DNA of 64,000 nucleotides from Pilaira anomala (GCA_025716855.1 JAIXMQ010000008.1:186001-250000); one strand, 5' to 3'. Numbered from the stretch's first letter, positions 11,840 through 23,371 are shown. Made by a program: numbers and translations. The notes: generated by a model from the sequence alone, not told the origin.

Positions 11840-12693
11840 ATGACTAACAACATCACTACCAGCAACAACACTAATACTGAAGACGTTTCAAACATGAGTG
11901 ACAGTGCCATGATCAGAAGAATTTATCAAATAACTACCAGATTAGAAAGAAAGTTTGATGCCCAGTTTGCTCCTGCTACTAGAAGAGCAAACTTTGGTGC
12001 TATGAATGCAACAACTGGTAAAATGATCTGTGTTCTCCAGGGTATAATGAAGATAACATTCTAATATTTTTTTTATTTTTTAGAAATAGATAGGGTTGCG
12101 AGACAAAACGAAATGGCCAGAGTCAACGCGATCCCTAACTATATGGGTACAAGAAATATTGCGGCTACGTTACCAGAGGCCCGTATTGGTTTCCAGGCTA
12201 CCGGAACCAATAGAACACCGAGCGCAACAGCCCGCATTGATGCGCTCATCAGTTTTCTTTTGAAAAGTCGTGCTGGGTCTGCAGAGGAAATAAGTCCTAA
12301 TGTCATAAAGACACACAGACTCCGGCTTAGAAGTCTCACTAGACTTGTTCGAGGCCAAATGATAATGCAGGGTGTAACGGCCACCAGTTGGAGTGAGCTT
12401 TCTGCGACAGAGCAGTTATATTTCTCTCTTCGACTTGAAGAGGAAGTAAACGAAGGGTTGCAGCTTCCAATTTACAGATGCAACAAGCAATGGGCAGCAA
12501 GACTTCTTTTACAAGATAAGATGAAAGGAGAACGCCAGTGCAAGAAGAGACGGGAGGTAATTATCTTCATGTTTTAAATTTCTATTTTTTTATTTTCAAA
12601 TCTCACATGTTCTTATTATAGGAAAGAACTACTGACTTGGCTGAGGCTCAGCCTGTGGTAAATGCAAGAGTAAAGCTAGAAGATTTTAGTTAA
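11840..12693 (+). CDS. Orphan protein of unknown function, 248 aa
   Basis: Three exons: 11840-12041, 12084-12556, 12622-12693. Introns are 42 and 65 nt, GT-AG, with consistent phase. I do not recognise the protein. It begins with an Asn/Thr-rich stretch, then a helical basic part (MIRRIYQITTRLERKFDAQF), an Arg/Ala-rich middle and a Lys/Arg cluster (KMKGERQCKKRREERT) that could be a nuclear signal. It holds RCNKQWAARLLLQDK, a Trp-centred helix that might bind nucleic acid. Base use is richer in G and C than in neighbouring genes (GCG, CGC, CAG codons), which hints at different ancestry or repeat origin. It lies just downstream of a transposase-like scrap. The gene looks intact; function unknown. 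Confidence 0.6.
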
Positions 12694-14422
12694 TAAACGT
12701 TGAAAACCTGTTTTTTTTTTTACTCTTTTCTTTTTATATATCGTTTATATGTAATTAATATTTCTGTAAAGTATATACAAGATCTACATTAGGTGGTAGT
12801 TATATAATATATAGCAGAATAGGAAAATATAGCTAAACATACTAATTGTATATGTAATATATCATTAGCTTTTACATATTTATCTAGTATCTTTCTAATA
12901 TGTAAAGATTTCAGTTTCTTCTTAAATACTAATTACAAGAGCAATAGGCTTTTGGTTTATTCTACATGGTTTTTGGATCTTCTTGTATAGTTATAGGCTG
13001 AAATAAACTGTAAGTATTTATATAAAAATGTTTCGTTTTAGTTAGTACATTTTTTCAAACTAGAATTATGATATCTTGTAAAAACAGTGATTATTTCTTA
13101 CCGGCGTAGCTAAACGGTATAAACTCTTTAGTTCCGTTTATTCGTGTAATTTGGCCGATCCATTGGATTTTGATGTGTAAAGTCCCTCTTTTTTTTTTCA
13201 TTAATATCAAAATGAGCTAGGCTAGTTAAGTAGATTTATTGTAGTCAAAAGATATTGTTTTTTAATTTATGTAATGTAACGTTTGTAGCTGCAAATCTTT
13301 TTTTGCCATCGAGTGCCAGTAAATTGGTAGATAACTCATAACTATATATAAAACCGGTTTATTTTACACTGATATAATTTGACTGGCAGTAGTTGTTCTT
13401 ATTTCAATATTAGAAGGTAGCCAATTTCATATAGAGACTGTTACCAGTAAATATCTTAATTTTTTTATTTTTATTTTAACTAATTCCATATTACTTCCAA
13501 CAATCATATTTCAAGTTAATTGCACAAGCCGTTTTTCGTCGATTACAGGACTTTTATTGTTAGTATTAGCAATGCATAATATCGTGTGTTCTATGTTGCT
13601 TCCAAACCTACAATATATATATATATATATATATATGTTTCTAATCCTGCTTTCACCAGCTGGGACACTTCTAAATTCAAATAATAGTTAGTTAAATGTT
13701 CGTGCATCAAGGTATTATTAATCTTCATTTTGTAACTTGCTATGTACAAGTGGTCTCTTATCGAGATTCTCAAAATCAATAGGCAAATTATTAGCTATTC
13801 TTCGTCCCTGCCTTTATTCTTTTGTAATCTTTACAGTGCAAATGGCCCTTCCCATTACATGTGGAACTTTCAATGATTGGTGGGTTTCAATTTCTTTTCA
13901 GGTACCTTTTTTTTTAACTCGGGTATGGTTTATCCGAAGTTAATGAAATACGCATTTTTAATTTTCGGTGTCCTCCATTATATAGCATAATATTTAAAAA
14001 AAAAAAGAAATCGTTTTAGTCGATATTGTTATGAACACCTTTAAAAATTCTGGATGTTGAAATATGAAACAATGATCGACGGTGTTTTCAAAACCGAATT
14101 AATTAAATATGTCAGCAAGTAGCTACAACTTTTGGTTTTTTTTCTTCTTTAAAAGCGTTTATGGAAAGGATATAAAGCTGCTACTTCATTAAATGTTAAT
14201 AAGTTAAAAAAATAGAGAGAGAAACTAAACATTTGTATTTATATCAGTTACATAATTTCTTTAACTAAATATTCATAAAGATAAATTTTAGAGTCATTCC
14301 ACCGAGATTTTATTCACACTTGATGTGAAACCATCATTTTTCTTTCTTTTTTTTTTTAAAGGGGAAAAATATACAAACAAACAATTTTTCGTCTTTTCTT
14401 TCAGAAATAAACTTTTATTTTC
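12694..14422. other. Intergenic region, no gene seen
   Basis: About 1.7 kb of A+T-rich DNA. Small frames at 13591-13779 (minus) and 13737-13943 (plus) have no recognisable features. An AT dinucleotide repeat lies at 13612-13636. A sequence near 13105 (TAGCTAAACGG) resembles a tRNA A box but no matching B box or cloverleaf follows. Confidence 0.5.
13612..13636. repeat. (AT)n microsatellite
   Basis: About 12 perfect AT units in non-coding DNA. Confidence 0.85.
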
Positions 14423-14918
14423 ATGTCTTTTTTATTGTCACAAATTCCCTGTTGGTTACAAACTGAACAATGGTGGTCACTATGGGAACGTAAGTACTTA
14501 TAAAAAGTTACTATAGCAAAAGATTTTTTTTTTTCAAAAAAAAAAAAAAAGATTCAACACCCTCTAAAAAAAATACTACTTAAAAAAAAAAGCTGCTTGT
14601 TTAAATTCTCGTTCATTTCAGTTCCAACAGACTCGACTTGATAATATAAGATGGCGGTTATGGTATCACCAACAACCAAAGCCTATAATAGCAAGTACCA
14701 ATAAATTTTATATGGATGTAGAAGACTTAGTTTCAGATAGCGATGATGATGATACCAATAATGAAGAATTACAATTTGAAAAGAAACAATGTATAGGTTA
14801 TCAATCTATTTCTTTACTAACGCATCAAATGATACAACAAAATAAACCATTAAAAAGATCTCAGGCAAAACAAAGTTTGGATGCTTGGTTTTCTTCACTT
14901 CAAAAAAACGGTACCTGA
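14423..14918 (+). CDS. Small protein with an AreA-type N-terminal motif (DUF1752-like), 130 aa
   Basis: Two exons, 14423-14489 and 14593-14918, meet in phase 1. The intron ends in AAAAAAAG rather than at the more obvious TTTCAG 29 nt downstream, because only this acceptor joins SLWE to the LDNIRWRLW frame without a stop. The product begins MSFLLSQIPCWLQTEQ and contains LW, about 15 residues, then RLDNIRWRLW. That spacing matches the motif known from fungal nitrogen regulators (GATA_AreA, PF08550: LW...RLENLSWRLW). An acidic stretch (DLVSDSDDDDTNNEE) follows, and the C-terminus has AWFSSLQK. No GATA zinc finger is present. Role unknown, perhaps a regulatory partner. The splice site is inferred. 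Confidence 0.65.
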
Positions 14919-15255
14919 ATAATATACACAAAAAAATTAATTTTTATTGTACAACTTTAATAAGGAGAAAAAAAAAAGTCAAAGGGCAGGGCAAAAAGGT
15001 AAACAGGGACACACGTTTTTTCACTCTTTTTATTATTATTATCATTAGTCTCTCCTATCAAATATACTCTAAATTATTAAATCATCCAAAAACTCCTATT
15101 CTCTGTTGTACAATGATTAGTTTTTTTTTTGTACTGTATTGATTTACATTTTCTATGTACAAGCGTCAAAGATACAACAACATAATAATGTAGCCATACT
15201 ATTGAATAAATGTTAGGTTTTATTTGTTTATAATCTCGAATTTTGTTTTTTTTTA

Positions 15256-15554
15256 TTACCATGCTGTACAACAACCACTATCATCATTTTTTTGAGGATG
15301 TTGTTGAACTATAACGGTTTGTGGGGGAGGACTAATAGAATACATTAATCACCACATATTTCAAACACATAATTTATAACTTACTGAGGTTGATAGTAAG
15401 GTTGTTGTTGTTGCTGATATTGAGGCTGTCCGCCATATTGAGGTTGCCCACCATATTGAGGCTGTCCACCATACTGTTGAGGTGGAGGAGCATAATAGCC
15501 GTTTTGAGGAGGAGGAGCAGCGTACTGTTGTTGTGGATGAGGAGAGTAAGACAT
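15256..15554 (-). CDS. Pro/Gln/Tyr-rich mini-protein with a di-cysteine tail, 81 aa
   Basis: Two exons on the minus strand, 15554-15385 and 15331-15256 (170 and 76 nt), with a GT-AG intron of 53 nt. The protein starts MSYSPHPQQQYAAPPPQNGY, has tandem YGGQPQ units (four consecutive, about residues 27-47) and ends DDSGCCTAW. The composition and cysteine pair near the C-terminus resemble small fungal and plant Pro/Tyr-rich proteins whose Cys-rich tails associate with membranes, possibly through palmitoylation, but the long CYSTM helix is missing. It shares a short divergent promoter (about 170 bp) with the glycosyltransferase-like gene. The longer upstream open frame (to 15716) lies in the promoter and is not preferred. 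Function unknown. Confidence 0.6.
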
Positions 15555-15728
15555 GTTTTTTTTTATGAAAAAAGAAAGCGAATGAAGAGAAAGAATAAAA
15601 GTATTAAAAAATAAAAAAAAGAGAGAATAAAAAATAAAAAATTTATTTGTCCCGGTAAAAACGGAGTTCAACATCATTACTTTCTCTTTTTTTTTTTTCG
15701 TTTCTTTTGCACACATACAATAATAATC

Positions 15729-16579
15729 ATGTCTGATACTGGCTTACCCACTGTAAGACCTGCAAGACCAAAGCATTCTCGGTCAACTTCGATTACAACT
15801 CAAAAGACAACTTCTCATCAAAGAAAACCTTCTTTTAGTCAACTACCTTCTTCAGAAAATATTAAACGTACTCGAGCTAGTACTACTACCACTAGTAGCA
15901 CTCCAAAAGTAACTAATGTACCTGGATTCTTAAATACCATCATCTCCAAAATTGACACCTTTTTGAACCCTACTACTCCTCTTTTACCTCACTCAAAACA
16001 CGTCAACGCCTTTGGTGGAACAACGAACCATTCTTTTTTAGCTCGTCTATCTCAATCTCGTATACTTCGTATATTCTCTTTATTTTATGTCATCTTTTCC
16101 ATTTGTTTAACCATTCAACATTCTTGGCATTACTTTAAGGACCCAACACCTAAAGTAACTAAAGTAACAAACAGTCTTGGACAAGAAGAAAACTTTGTGG
16201 ACTGGAAGCCTCAACGTACTTATGATCAAGGTACCAACTAAAAAAAAAAAAAAAAAAAAAAAAGACCAAAAAAAAAAAAAAAAAACTAGTGCTAACCCTG
16301 TCATATTCTCTTTTTTTTTTTCTTCAATAGACGAAACGTATTCACTTCTTAGCCAAATGACACATGGTTTAAGAATGCATAAACTATTCAGTAAAAGTCA
16401 TTACGATGCAGCTAAACAAATCCAACTATTTTGGTTAAAAGCGTCTAATGTACCCGAATTAGATGAAGTAACTATCATCACAACCGCTACTGCAGATACA
16501 TGGGACGAATTAGTTAGTTTGACAGGTTACTGGCAAGGTAAAAAAGAAATTTTTTGACATTTTTCTTTTTTTGGAAATA

Positions 16580-16618
<39 letters not shown>

Positions 16619-17577
16619 CTCATCACAACAATTTTTTTTTTAGGTCATATTTCTGCGTTTATTCATATCGAACAAGAAGATACTGAATCAATTGAAAAAA
16701 TTAAACAAGAGTATTTAAACACACCCGATTTACATAAAAATGTTGATTTGCATTTAGCTCAAATTCCCGGTGAAAAATTATCTGTTTTATTCCCACGTAA
16801 CGCAGAACGTAATTTAGCTCGATTACTAGCACCTACCGATTACATTATGGATTTACCACCTCATGTAATTCCTGCAACAGATTTACGATATACGCTTGAG
16901 ATCAACAAAGATAGTATTGATCAATTATTACGTTCAGGTGATATCTTGGCTTTACCTACCTTTCAATTCAAGAGTATGGATGCTACTCGTAACGATATAC
17001 CTTACGATAAGAATAAATTAATTATCGCTCTTAGTGAGGATAAATTGTTCTTGGATGATAAGCATTGGAAACAAAATGAAGGACCTACCGATTTAGAAAA
17101 ATGGATGGACGCCGAATCATTGTATTCAATTGAAAAATACGAATTTCATTATGAACCTGTCATTATTGAGAGTAAAACCATTCAACCTTGGTGCTCTGAA
17201 CGTTTCTTGGATAGTAGAGCTGCTTGTCTCTTTTCAAGTTATTTACAAGGAAATGAAATCTGGGTATTACCAACTGATTATATGATTCAAATGCCAAAAT
17301 TAGCAGATCCTGAAGTAACCGATTTTGATGTAAAGTTATCAAGTCCTTTATATATATATATATATATATAAACAAAAAGCTAACCTATTGTCTAATTTTA
17401 TAGAACGTTGTGGAAAATCGAATTTATGCAAAGTTTTATTGGGAGCAATGTGTGCATCATGCTAGACAATTAGATGCTTTAGATCTTTGGAATACACCTC
17501 GTTCGCAACATATCCGTAGTCAATGTTCTCGTGTAATTCAAAACTGGGGTAAAGGTTTAATCGGTAAACCTGAATAA
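15729..17577 (+). CDS. Type II membrane protein, GT49/LARGE-like glycosyltransferase, 522 aa
   Basis: Four exons: 15729-16230, 16331-16537, 16644-17329, 17404-17577, in consistent phase. A Ser/Thr/Lys-rich cytosolic N-terminus (about 115 residues) is followed by one membrane segment (ILRIFSLFYVIFSICLTIQH, about residues 117-136), the layout of Golgi glycosyltransferases. The lumenal part has the glycosyltransferase 49 (LARGE-like) flow: YSLLSQMTHGLRMHKLF, VTIITTATADTWDELVSLTG, QGHISAFIHIE, then FPRNAERNLARLL and a late NRIYAKFYWEQCVHHARQLD. At the position where LARGE-type enzymes carry DxD it reads TDYIMDLPPHVIPATD, so the metal-binding motif is unclear. Substrate unknown. The second intron holds a long AT repeat (16578-16617). 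Confidence 0.7.
16578..16617. repeat. (AT)n microsatellite in an intron
   Basis: About 20 AT/GT units inside the second intron of the glycosyltransferase-like gene. A similar but shorter AT run lies in its third intron near 17349-17371. Confidence 0.8.
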
Positions 17578-17643
17578 AAATATTAATAAACCTTTTTCAA
17601 CATATCATGGCTATTAAATGAAGCGGGAGAGGACATATGTAAA

Positions 17644-17682
<39 letters not shown>

Positions 17683-17827
17683 AGTGCGGGAGAAAACTGT
17701 AATATACTGTAATAACCCAAACAAAAAAAAAGCGAAAAAGTTTTTTTTTTTAACCCTCTCTCTCTCTTATATTATCTTCTTTGCCTTCTTTCTTTTATTT
17801 TTTCTAGAAAAAAAAACATAAACCCCC

Positions 17828-18795
17828 ATGTCTAGTTATCCTTCGCATTTTTATTCTAATATAGGCTATGAAGAAAGAGAGAAAAGGTATATGAAACCTT
17901 TTTCTCTTTTATCTCACAACTAATTTTTTTTTTTTACCTCATTAGAACATACGAACTAAGAGTGTGTCAACAACCTTTACACGCACGAATGTGTGGCTTT
18001 GGTGAAAAGGATCGTCGACCTATTGACCCACCACCTATAGTTCAATTAATAGTTCGACCACAAGGAGAAGAAACCTGGGTAGATTTACAGCAAGTATTAT
18101 AAAAGAAAGTGTAATCTCTCTCTTTCTCTCATCTTTTTTCTTTTCTAGATCTTTACAAACTCCCTTCTTTGTATTACACGTTACCTTATGGTCAGCTGAC
18201 AGGAAAGAAGAAAGAAACACTATATCTAATCCACCAAAATGTACTCGTGTCTTGATGGGATCACTTGTAAGTTCGCCTAGTTTATTAAAGAATCCACAAG
18301 GTGAGCAAGGCCTTTACTTTGCCTTTCCTGATTTGAGTATAAGGACAGAAGGTCAATATACCTTGAGGTTTTCTTTAATCAAATTAGTCAGTGCTGATTT
18401 TCAACCTGACGCGAAATCAAAAATAATTGCTCAAGTCTTTTCAGACCCATTTACTGTCTATTCTGCTAAAAAAGTAAGTTGATTTCATTTTATATTTTTG
18501 CTGCATATGAAATCAGTGCGTGTAATTAAGTCCTCATTTAAATTCTATTACAAGTTCCCAGGAATGACAGGTGTGTAACAATACCCCCCTCATTTAATTT
18601 CTTGTCAAACTAACAAATATATCTATTATTCATATATAGAATCAACAGAGTTATCAAAAGTATTTGCAAAACAAGGTTTAAAAATACCTATCCGAAATGA
18701 TGGTAAAAGTATTTTCTTTTTCTTTGTCTCTCAATGTCTAATATTTCATACTGAATTCATTTATTTGTTTAGTAAGAGCTAAAAAAGTCGATTGA
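17828..18795 (+). CDS. Velvet-domain developmental regulator (209 aa)
   Basis: Six exons: 17828-17886, 17946-18089, 18149-18473, 18555-18570, 18640-18702, 18773-18795. Phases agree throughout. The fourth exon is only 16 nt, and the second intron (18090-18148) uses a GC donor (ACA|GCAAGT); the GT at 18093 would shift the frame. Velvet marks are [71 protein letters not shown] and [20 protein letters not shown]. Velvet proteins (VeA, VelB, VosA, VelC) are NF-kB-like DNA-binding factors that control spore formation and secondary metabolism. This copy has no insertion in the domain and almost no sequence outside it. Subfamily is unresolved. Confidence 0.92.
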
Positions 18796-18947
18796 CGTAC
18801 CTTGAGTCATTTAGAAAAAGGGTACCTGTATAGGGTGGCTTATATAAAAAGGGACTCCAGAAATAAAAACAAATTTTTTTTTTCCCCCATATTTACAAAC
18901 TCCTTTTTTTTTTTTTCTTTTTTTCCTTCATTCTTTTTTAGTAAACA

Positions 18948-19655
18948 ATGTCTGCTCCTCAAGAAGCTCAACCTAAAGTTGAAAAGAAGCCCAAAGCACC
19001 TAAGGCTGCCAAGTCAAAGGACGGTGCTAGCAACTACCCTCTCGAGGTAAAAAAAAAAACGAGATAAAAATAACCGCGTATTCTCCATATTTTTTTATTA
19101 TTATTAAAACAAACTTACTAGGTAACACCTCCTCCTGAGTATCTTCAACACCGTATCGACATGTTTGATAAATTAAAGGCTGCTGCAGACGCTGAAATTG
19201 CCAGTATGTAACAAAAAAAAAAAAAAAGAGAACGACTTTTATATATTTATATCGTTTGCATGAAAAACAAAATCTAAATTATATCCAAACTAGACAAACC
19301 TCGTGAACCTATCAAGGTTACTTTACCTGACGGTTCTGTCAAGGAAGGTACCTCCTGGGAAACCACTCCTCTTTCAATTGCTCTCGGTATCGCTAAATCT
19401 TTAGCTGAACGTACCGTGATCTCTAAAGTTGATGGCGAACTTTGGGATTTAACTCGTCCTTTAGAAAAATCTTGTGCTTTAGAACTTATCGATTTTGAAA
19501 ATGATGAAGGTAAGATGGTCTTCTGGCATTCATCTGCTCACATGTTGGGTGAAGCTTGTGAAAGACATTATGGTTGTAACCTCTGTATTGGTCCTCCATT
19601 GAAGGAAGGTGGTTTCTATTATGAAATGGGTCTTCAAGAACGGTAATTTTTTTTA

Positions 19656-19697
<42 letters not shown>

Positions 19698-21473
19698 ATT
19701 CTAAAACTATTTTCAACCCTCAGTGCTGTCAACCAACAAGATTATCCTAATCTCGAAAAGTTGGTCAACCAATTTGCTAAAGAAAAGCAAAATTTTGAAC
19801 GTCTTGTGATTTCCAAAGAGGATATTTTAGAAATGTTCAAACATAACCCTTACAAGGTACACATTATTAACGATAAGATTCCTGACGGTACATCCACTAC
19901 AGTCTATCGTTGTGGTCCCTTAATCGATTTATGTCGTGGTCCTCACGTACCTCACACCGGTCGTGTCAAGGCATTTGCCATCACCAAGAACTCATCTTCT
20001 TATTTCTTGGGTGATGCCAAGAACGATTCTCTTCAACGTCTTTACGGTATTTCTTTCCCCGATAAGAAACAAATGACAGAATACAAGAAATTCATTGAAG
20101 AAGCAGCAAAGCGTGATCATCGTAAGATTGGTAAAGAACAAGAACTTTTCTTTTTCCATGAATTGTCTCCTGGTTCTGCATTCATGCTTCCTCATGGTGC
20201 TCGTGTCTATAACGCCTTGATGGATTTAATCAAGGAAGAATACAGTCAACGTGGTTTCACTGAAGTTATTACTCCCAACATGTTCAACTTGAAGTTATGG
20301 AACCAATCTGGTCATGCTCAAAAATACAAGGAAAACATGTTTTGTCTTGAAGTCGATAAGGAAGAATTCGCTTTAAAGCCCATGAACTGTCCTGGTCATT
20401 GTTTGATGTTTGGTCATAAAGAAAGAAGTTATCGTGATTTACCTGTTCGTTTCGCTGATTTCGGTGTTCTTCATCGTAACGAATTCTCTGGTGCTCTTTC
20501 TGGTTTAACTCGTGTCCGTCGTTTCCAACAAGATGATGCTCATATCTTCTGTCGTACAGATCAGGTAAACATTAAAAAATTAACTTTTTTAGTAAAAAAA
20601 AAAATCTAAAATATAAACTATTTTTGGTTAGATTGAACAAGAAATGGCTGGTTGTTTTGATTTCTTGAATCAAGTCTATGGTATCTTTGGTTTCGATTTC
20701 CATTTAAAGCTTTCTACTCGCCCTGAAAATTATATTGGTGAGCTTAGTGTCTGGGATAGTGCTGAAAAGGTAGGAAATAAAAGCTTTATCACTATATATA
20801 TATATTTATTTATTTACAATATTATTATTAGATGTTGGAAGATTCATTAAACCGTTTCACTGCTATCAAGGGTACCACTTGGGAATTAGATCCTGGAGAT
20901 GGTGCTTTCTATGGTCCCAAGATTGATATTGTTATCTCTGATGCTCTTAAGCGTAAACATCAATGTGCTACCATTCAACTTGATTTCCAATTACCTGAGC
21001 GTTTCAAGTTAGAATACCGTACAGATGGTTCTGAAGATGCTATGGCCCGTCCTGTCATTATTCATCGTGCTATTTTAGGTTCAGTTGAACGTATGATGGG
21101 TATTGTGATTGAACATTTTGCTGGTAAATTCCCCTTCTGGTTATCTCCTCGTCAAATTCAAGTTGTACCTGTTGCTGCTGCATTTAACGATTATGCAAAG
21201 GAAATTGTTGCTAAATTAGTCTCACTCGGTATTTATGCTGACGCTGACTTGAGTGATAATACACTTAACAAGAAGATTAGAAATAGTGAAATTGCTCAAT
21301 ACAATTTCATTTTCGTTGTTGGTGAAGTTGAATCTACCACTCGTTCTGTCAATGTCCGTAACAGAGATGATGTTGGTACTAAAGCCAAGGGTCAAACTGT
21401 TCCTTTGGAAGATATCCTTAAGGGTGCTGTTCAATTGAAGGAATCCAGAAGCTTAGAAAATAAGCTTGTTTAA
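18948..21473 (+). CDS. Threonyl-tRNA synthetase, cytosolic (716 aa)
   Basis: Six exons: 18948-19046, 19122-19203, 19294-19642, 19724-20564, 20632-20769, 20832-21473. The enzyme charges tRNA-Thr with threonine. A Lys/Ala-rich N-terminal extension (residues 1-60) precedes a TGS domain ([18 protein letters not shown]), then the editing domain with [10 protein letters not shown] (HxxxH) and [11 protein letters not shown]. The class II core has [40 protein letters not shown] with the zinc ligands, and [21 protein letters not shown]; the C-terminal part is an anticodon-binding domain ([13 protein letters not shown]). Length fits the eukaryotic cytosolic enzyme. No targeting peptide is obvious. Codon use is strongly biased, as expected for a highly expressed gene. 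It sits between two velvet genes, all on the plus strand. Confidence 0.96.
19665..19694. repeat. (GA)n microsatellite in an intron
   Basis: Fifteen GA units inside the third intron of threonyl-tRNA synthetase. Confidence 0.9.
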
Positions 21474-21794
21474 AAAAAGTTACAATAAAATTTATATAAA
21501 AAATGGTCACTTTTTTTTTTTTTTTTTTTTTTTTTCCTTTTTTTTTTTTTTAATAACTAGTATTTTTTTTTTTTTTTTAGCGTTAAAAAACAGTTATTTT
21601 TTCTTCTAGTTTCTTTTTCCACTCTTCTTTTCTTTTCTTTTTTTTTCAATTTTTTTCTATAAAAGAAGAAAAAAGAACACGGTCAGAATTTTATAGAAAA
21701 TTAAAAATACGAATTTTTTCTGGTTCTACTTTTCTCTTTTTTTTTAAGAAAAAGAAAAAAAAAAGGTTATTAAGATACAAATAAAAAAAGTAAA
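21474..21794. other. Intergenic region rich in T and pyrimidine tracts
   Basis: Separates threonyl-tRNA synthetase from the second velvet gene. T runs lie at 21511-21535, 21539-21552 and 21564-21579. No coding region is seen; it is presumably terminator and promoter DNA. Confidence 0.5.
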
Positions 21795-23101
21795 ATGGCT
21801 TTGGTAAATATACCACCACCTTTGGGTTTGGGTCGACCGAGTCAGAAAAGTAAAAAGTATAAACTAGGTAAGTCTATGGAAAAAAAAAAAAAAAATCAAA
21901 AAAAAAAAGTATATATTGTTAAAAACTCCTACGAAAATAGTCATGATACAAAATCCAATTCGGGCTAGATGCTGTGGATTTGGTGAAAAGGATCGTAGAC
22001 CGATCGATCCCCCACCCATTTTACAATTATTCATTGAAAAACCCGACGGTAGCTTACAAAATGCACAGTAAGAAAAAAAAAATTTACCCAGAAAACTCAA
22101 TTATTAATTATTTCTGTAAAAAAAACAACAACAATAGTGAAGATGAAAGTAATTTATCTCTTTTTGTCGTTCAATGTGATCTTGTGTCAGAAGATGGAAA
22201 AGAACCTAGAAGTCATGTATTCAACCCTTCTTCAGCAACTTCACCACCAGCTTCAAGTGGTATTATCATTAATATTTTTTTTTTGTTTTTTTTAAAAAAA
22301 AAAAAAGAGCGAGACTGGGCTCAATAAAGTTTTGATCTAACGCTATATAATCACTGAATAGAATCAGCTCCAACAACCGGTACAATATTATCCTTTCATG
22401 ACCCAGCACCTACAAGATCATTAATGGGCGCAGTTGTTTCAAATGCATATCAGTTAATTGATGGAGACAATAAGCCTGGCATATTTTTCATCTTTCAAGA
22501 TCTATCAGTTAGGATAGAAGGCAGATTCTGTTTGAAATTCATGTTTATGAACTTATCTGCAGGGTAGAAAATAAATAACCGTTTTACTTTTATATATATA
22601 TATATATACATGTATAAAATTTACTCTGACCCTTATTTTTTTTTTATTTATAGTGACCCTCTTACAATGAGTACACAAGTGTCGGATGATGTATTATCGA
22701 ACCCATTTACTGTTTATTCAGCAAAGAATTTTCCTGGTATGACAGGTATGCCATTTAATTCATTTTTTCTTTTCTTTGTTCTTTTTTTTTATATATATAG
22801 TCGTAATAATTATCTTCATGCCCACGTAACATTAGATTCTACCGCCATCTCACAATGTTTTGCTCAACAAGGAATCAAAATTTCAATTAGAAAAGGTAGG
22901 AGGATTCGTCGTTTAGATGACCGAACTTATTCCAATCACACAGGAACTTCAGCACAAAAACCAACGACCGATAGCAACCGTGATCTTGCCACTGAAGAAG
23001 AAGAAGAAGAAAACAAAAAGCGAGATCAAGCAGATGAACCTCAAAAGACAGTTTACAGGCGAATTGATATTTCTACTTACTTGACACCTACTTCACAATA
23101 A
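21795..23101 (+). CDS. Velvet-domain regulator, VelB-like (293 aa)
   Basis: Six exons: 21795-21867, 21941-22067, 22138-22259, 22362-22563, 22654-22745, 22836-23101. The velvet domain reads [71 protein letters not shown] and [18 protein letters not shown]. It carries an insertion after the first half (Ser/Pro/Thr-rich, SSATSPPASSESAPTTGT), as VelB proteins do. For the last intron the acceptor at 22835 (CATTAG) is used: the earlier TATATAG at 22800 leads into a stop, whereas 22836 gives FPGMTDSTAISQCFAQQG as in other velvets. The C-terminal tail is acidic (poly-Glu) and charged. VelB partners VeA or VosA in fungal development; the partner here is unknown. Confidence 0.9.
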
Positions 23102-23371
23102 AATAAAATTAAATAATATAAATAAAAAAGTCCACTGTAAATATGTATTTTTTTTCTCTTTTCATTGTCTTGGTTACACTGAATTTATAAAATAATAAAG
23201 CTTGTACCTGTCGTCTAAAAAACTTTTTTTTAGATCTCCTTCCTTGACTTTGCATCCCCCTTTCAAAAAAAAAAAAAAAAAAAGTTAAAAAGCTTTCCTC
23301 TTTCTCTTATTTTTTTTTTTATTTTATTTTTTTATATATATTTTTTAAAAAGCAGCAAAAAAAAAAAAAAA

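Noticed and set aside
13095..13165. Possible tRNA because of TAGCTAAACGG, like an A box
   Set aside because: No B box with GTTCGA follows within normal spacing.
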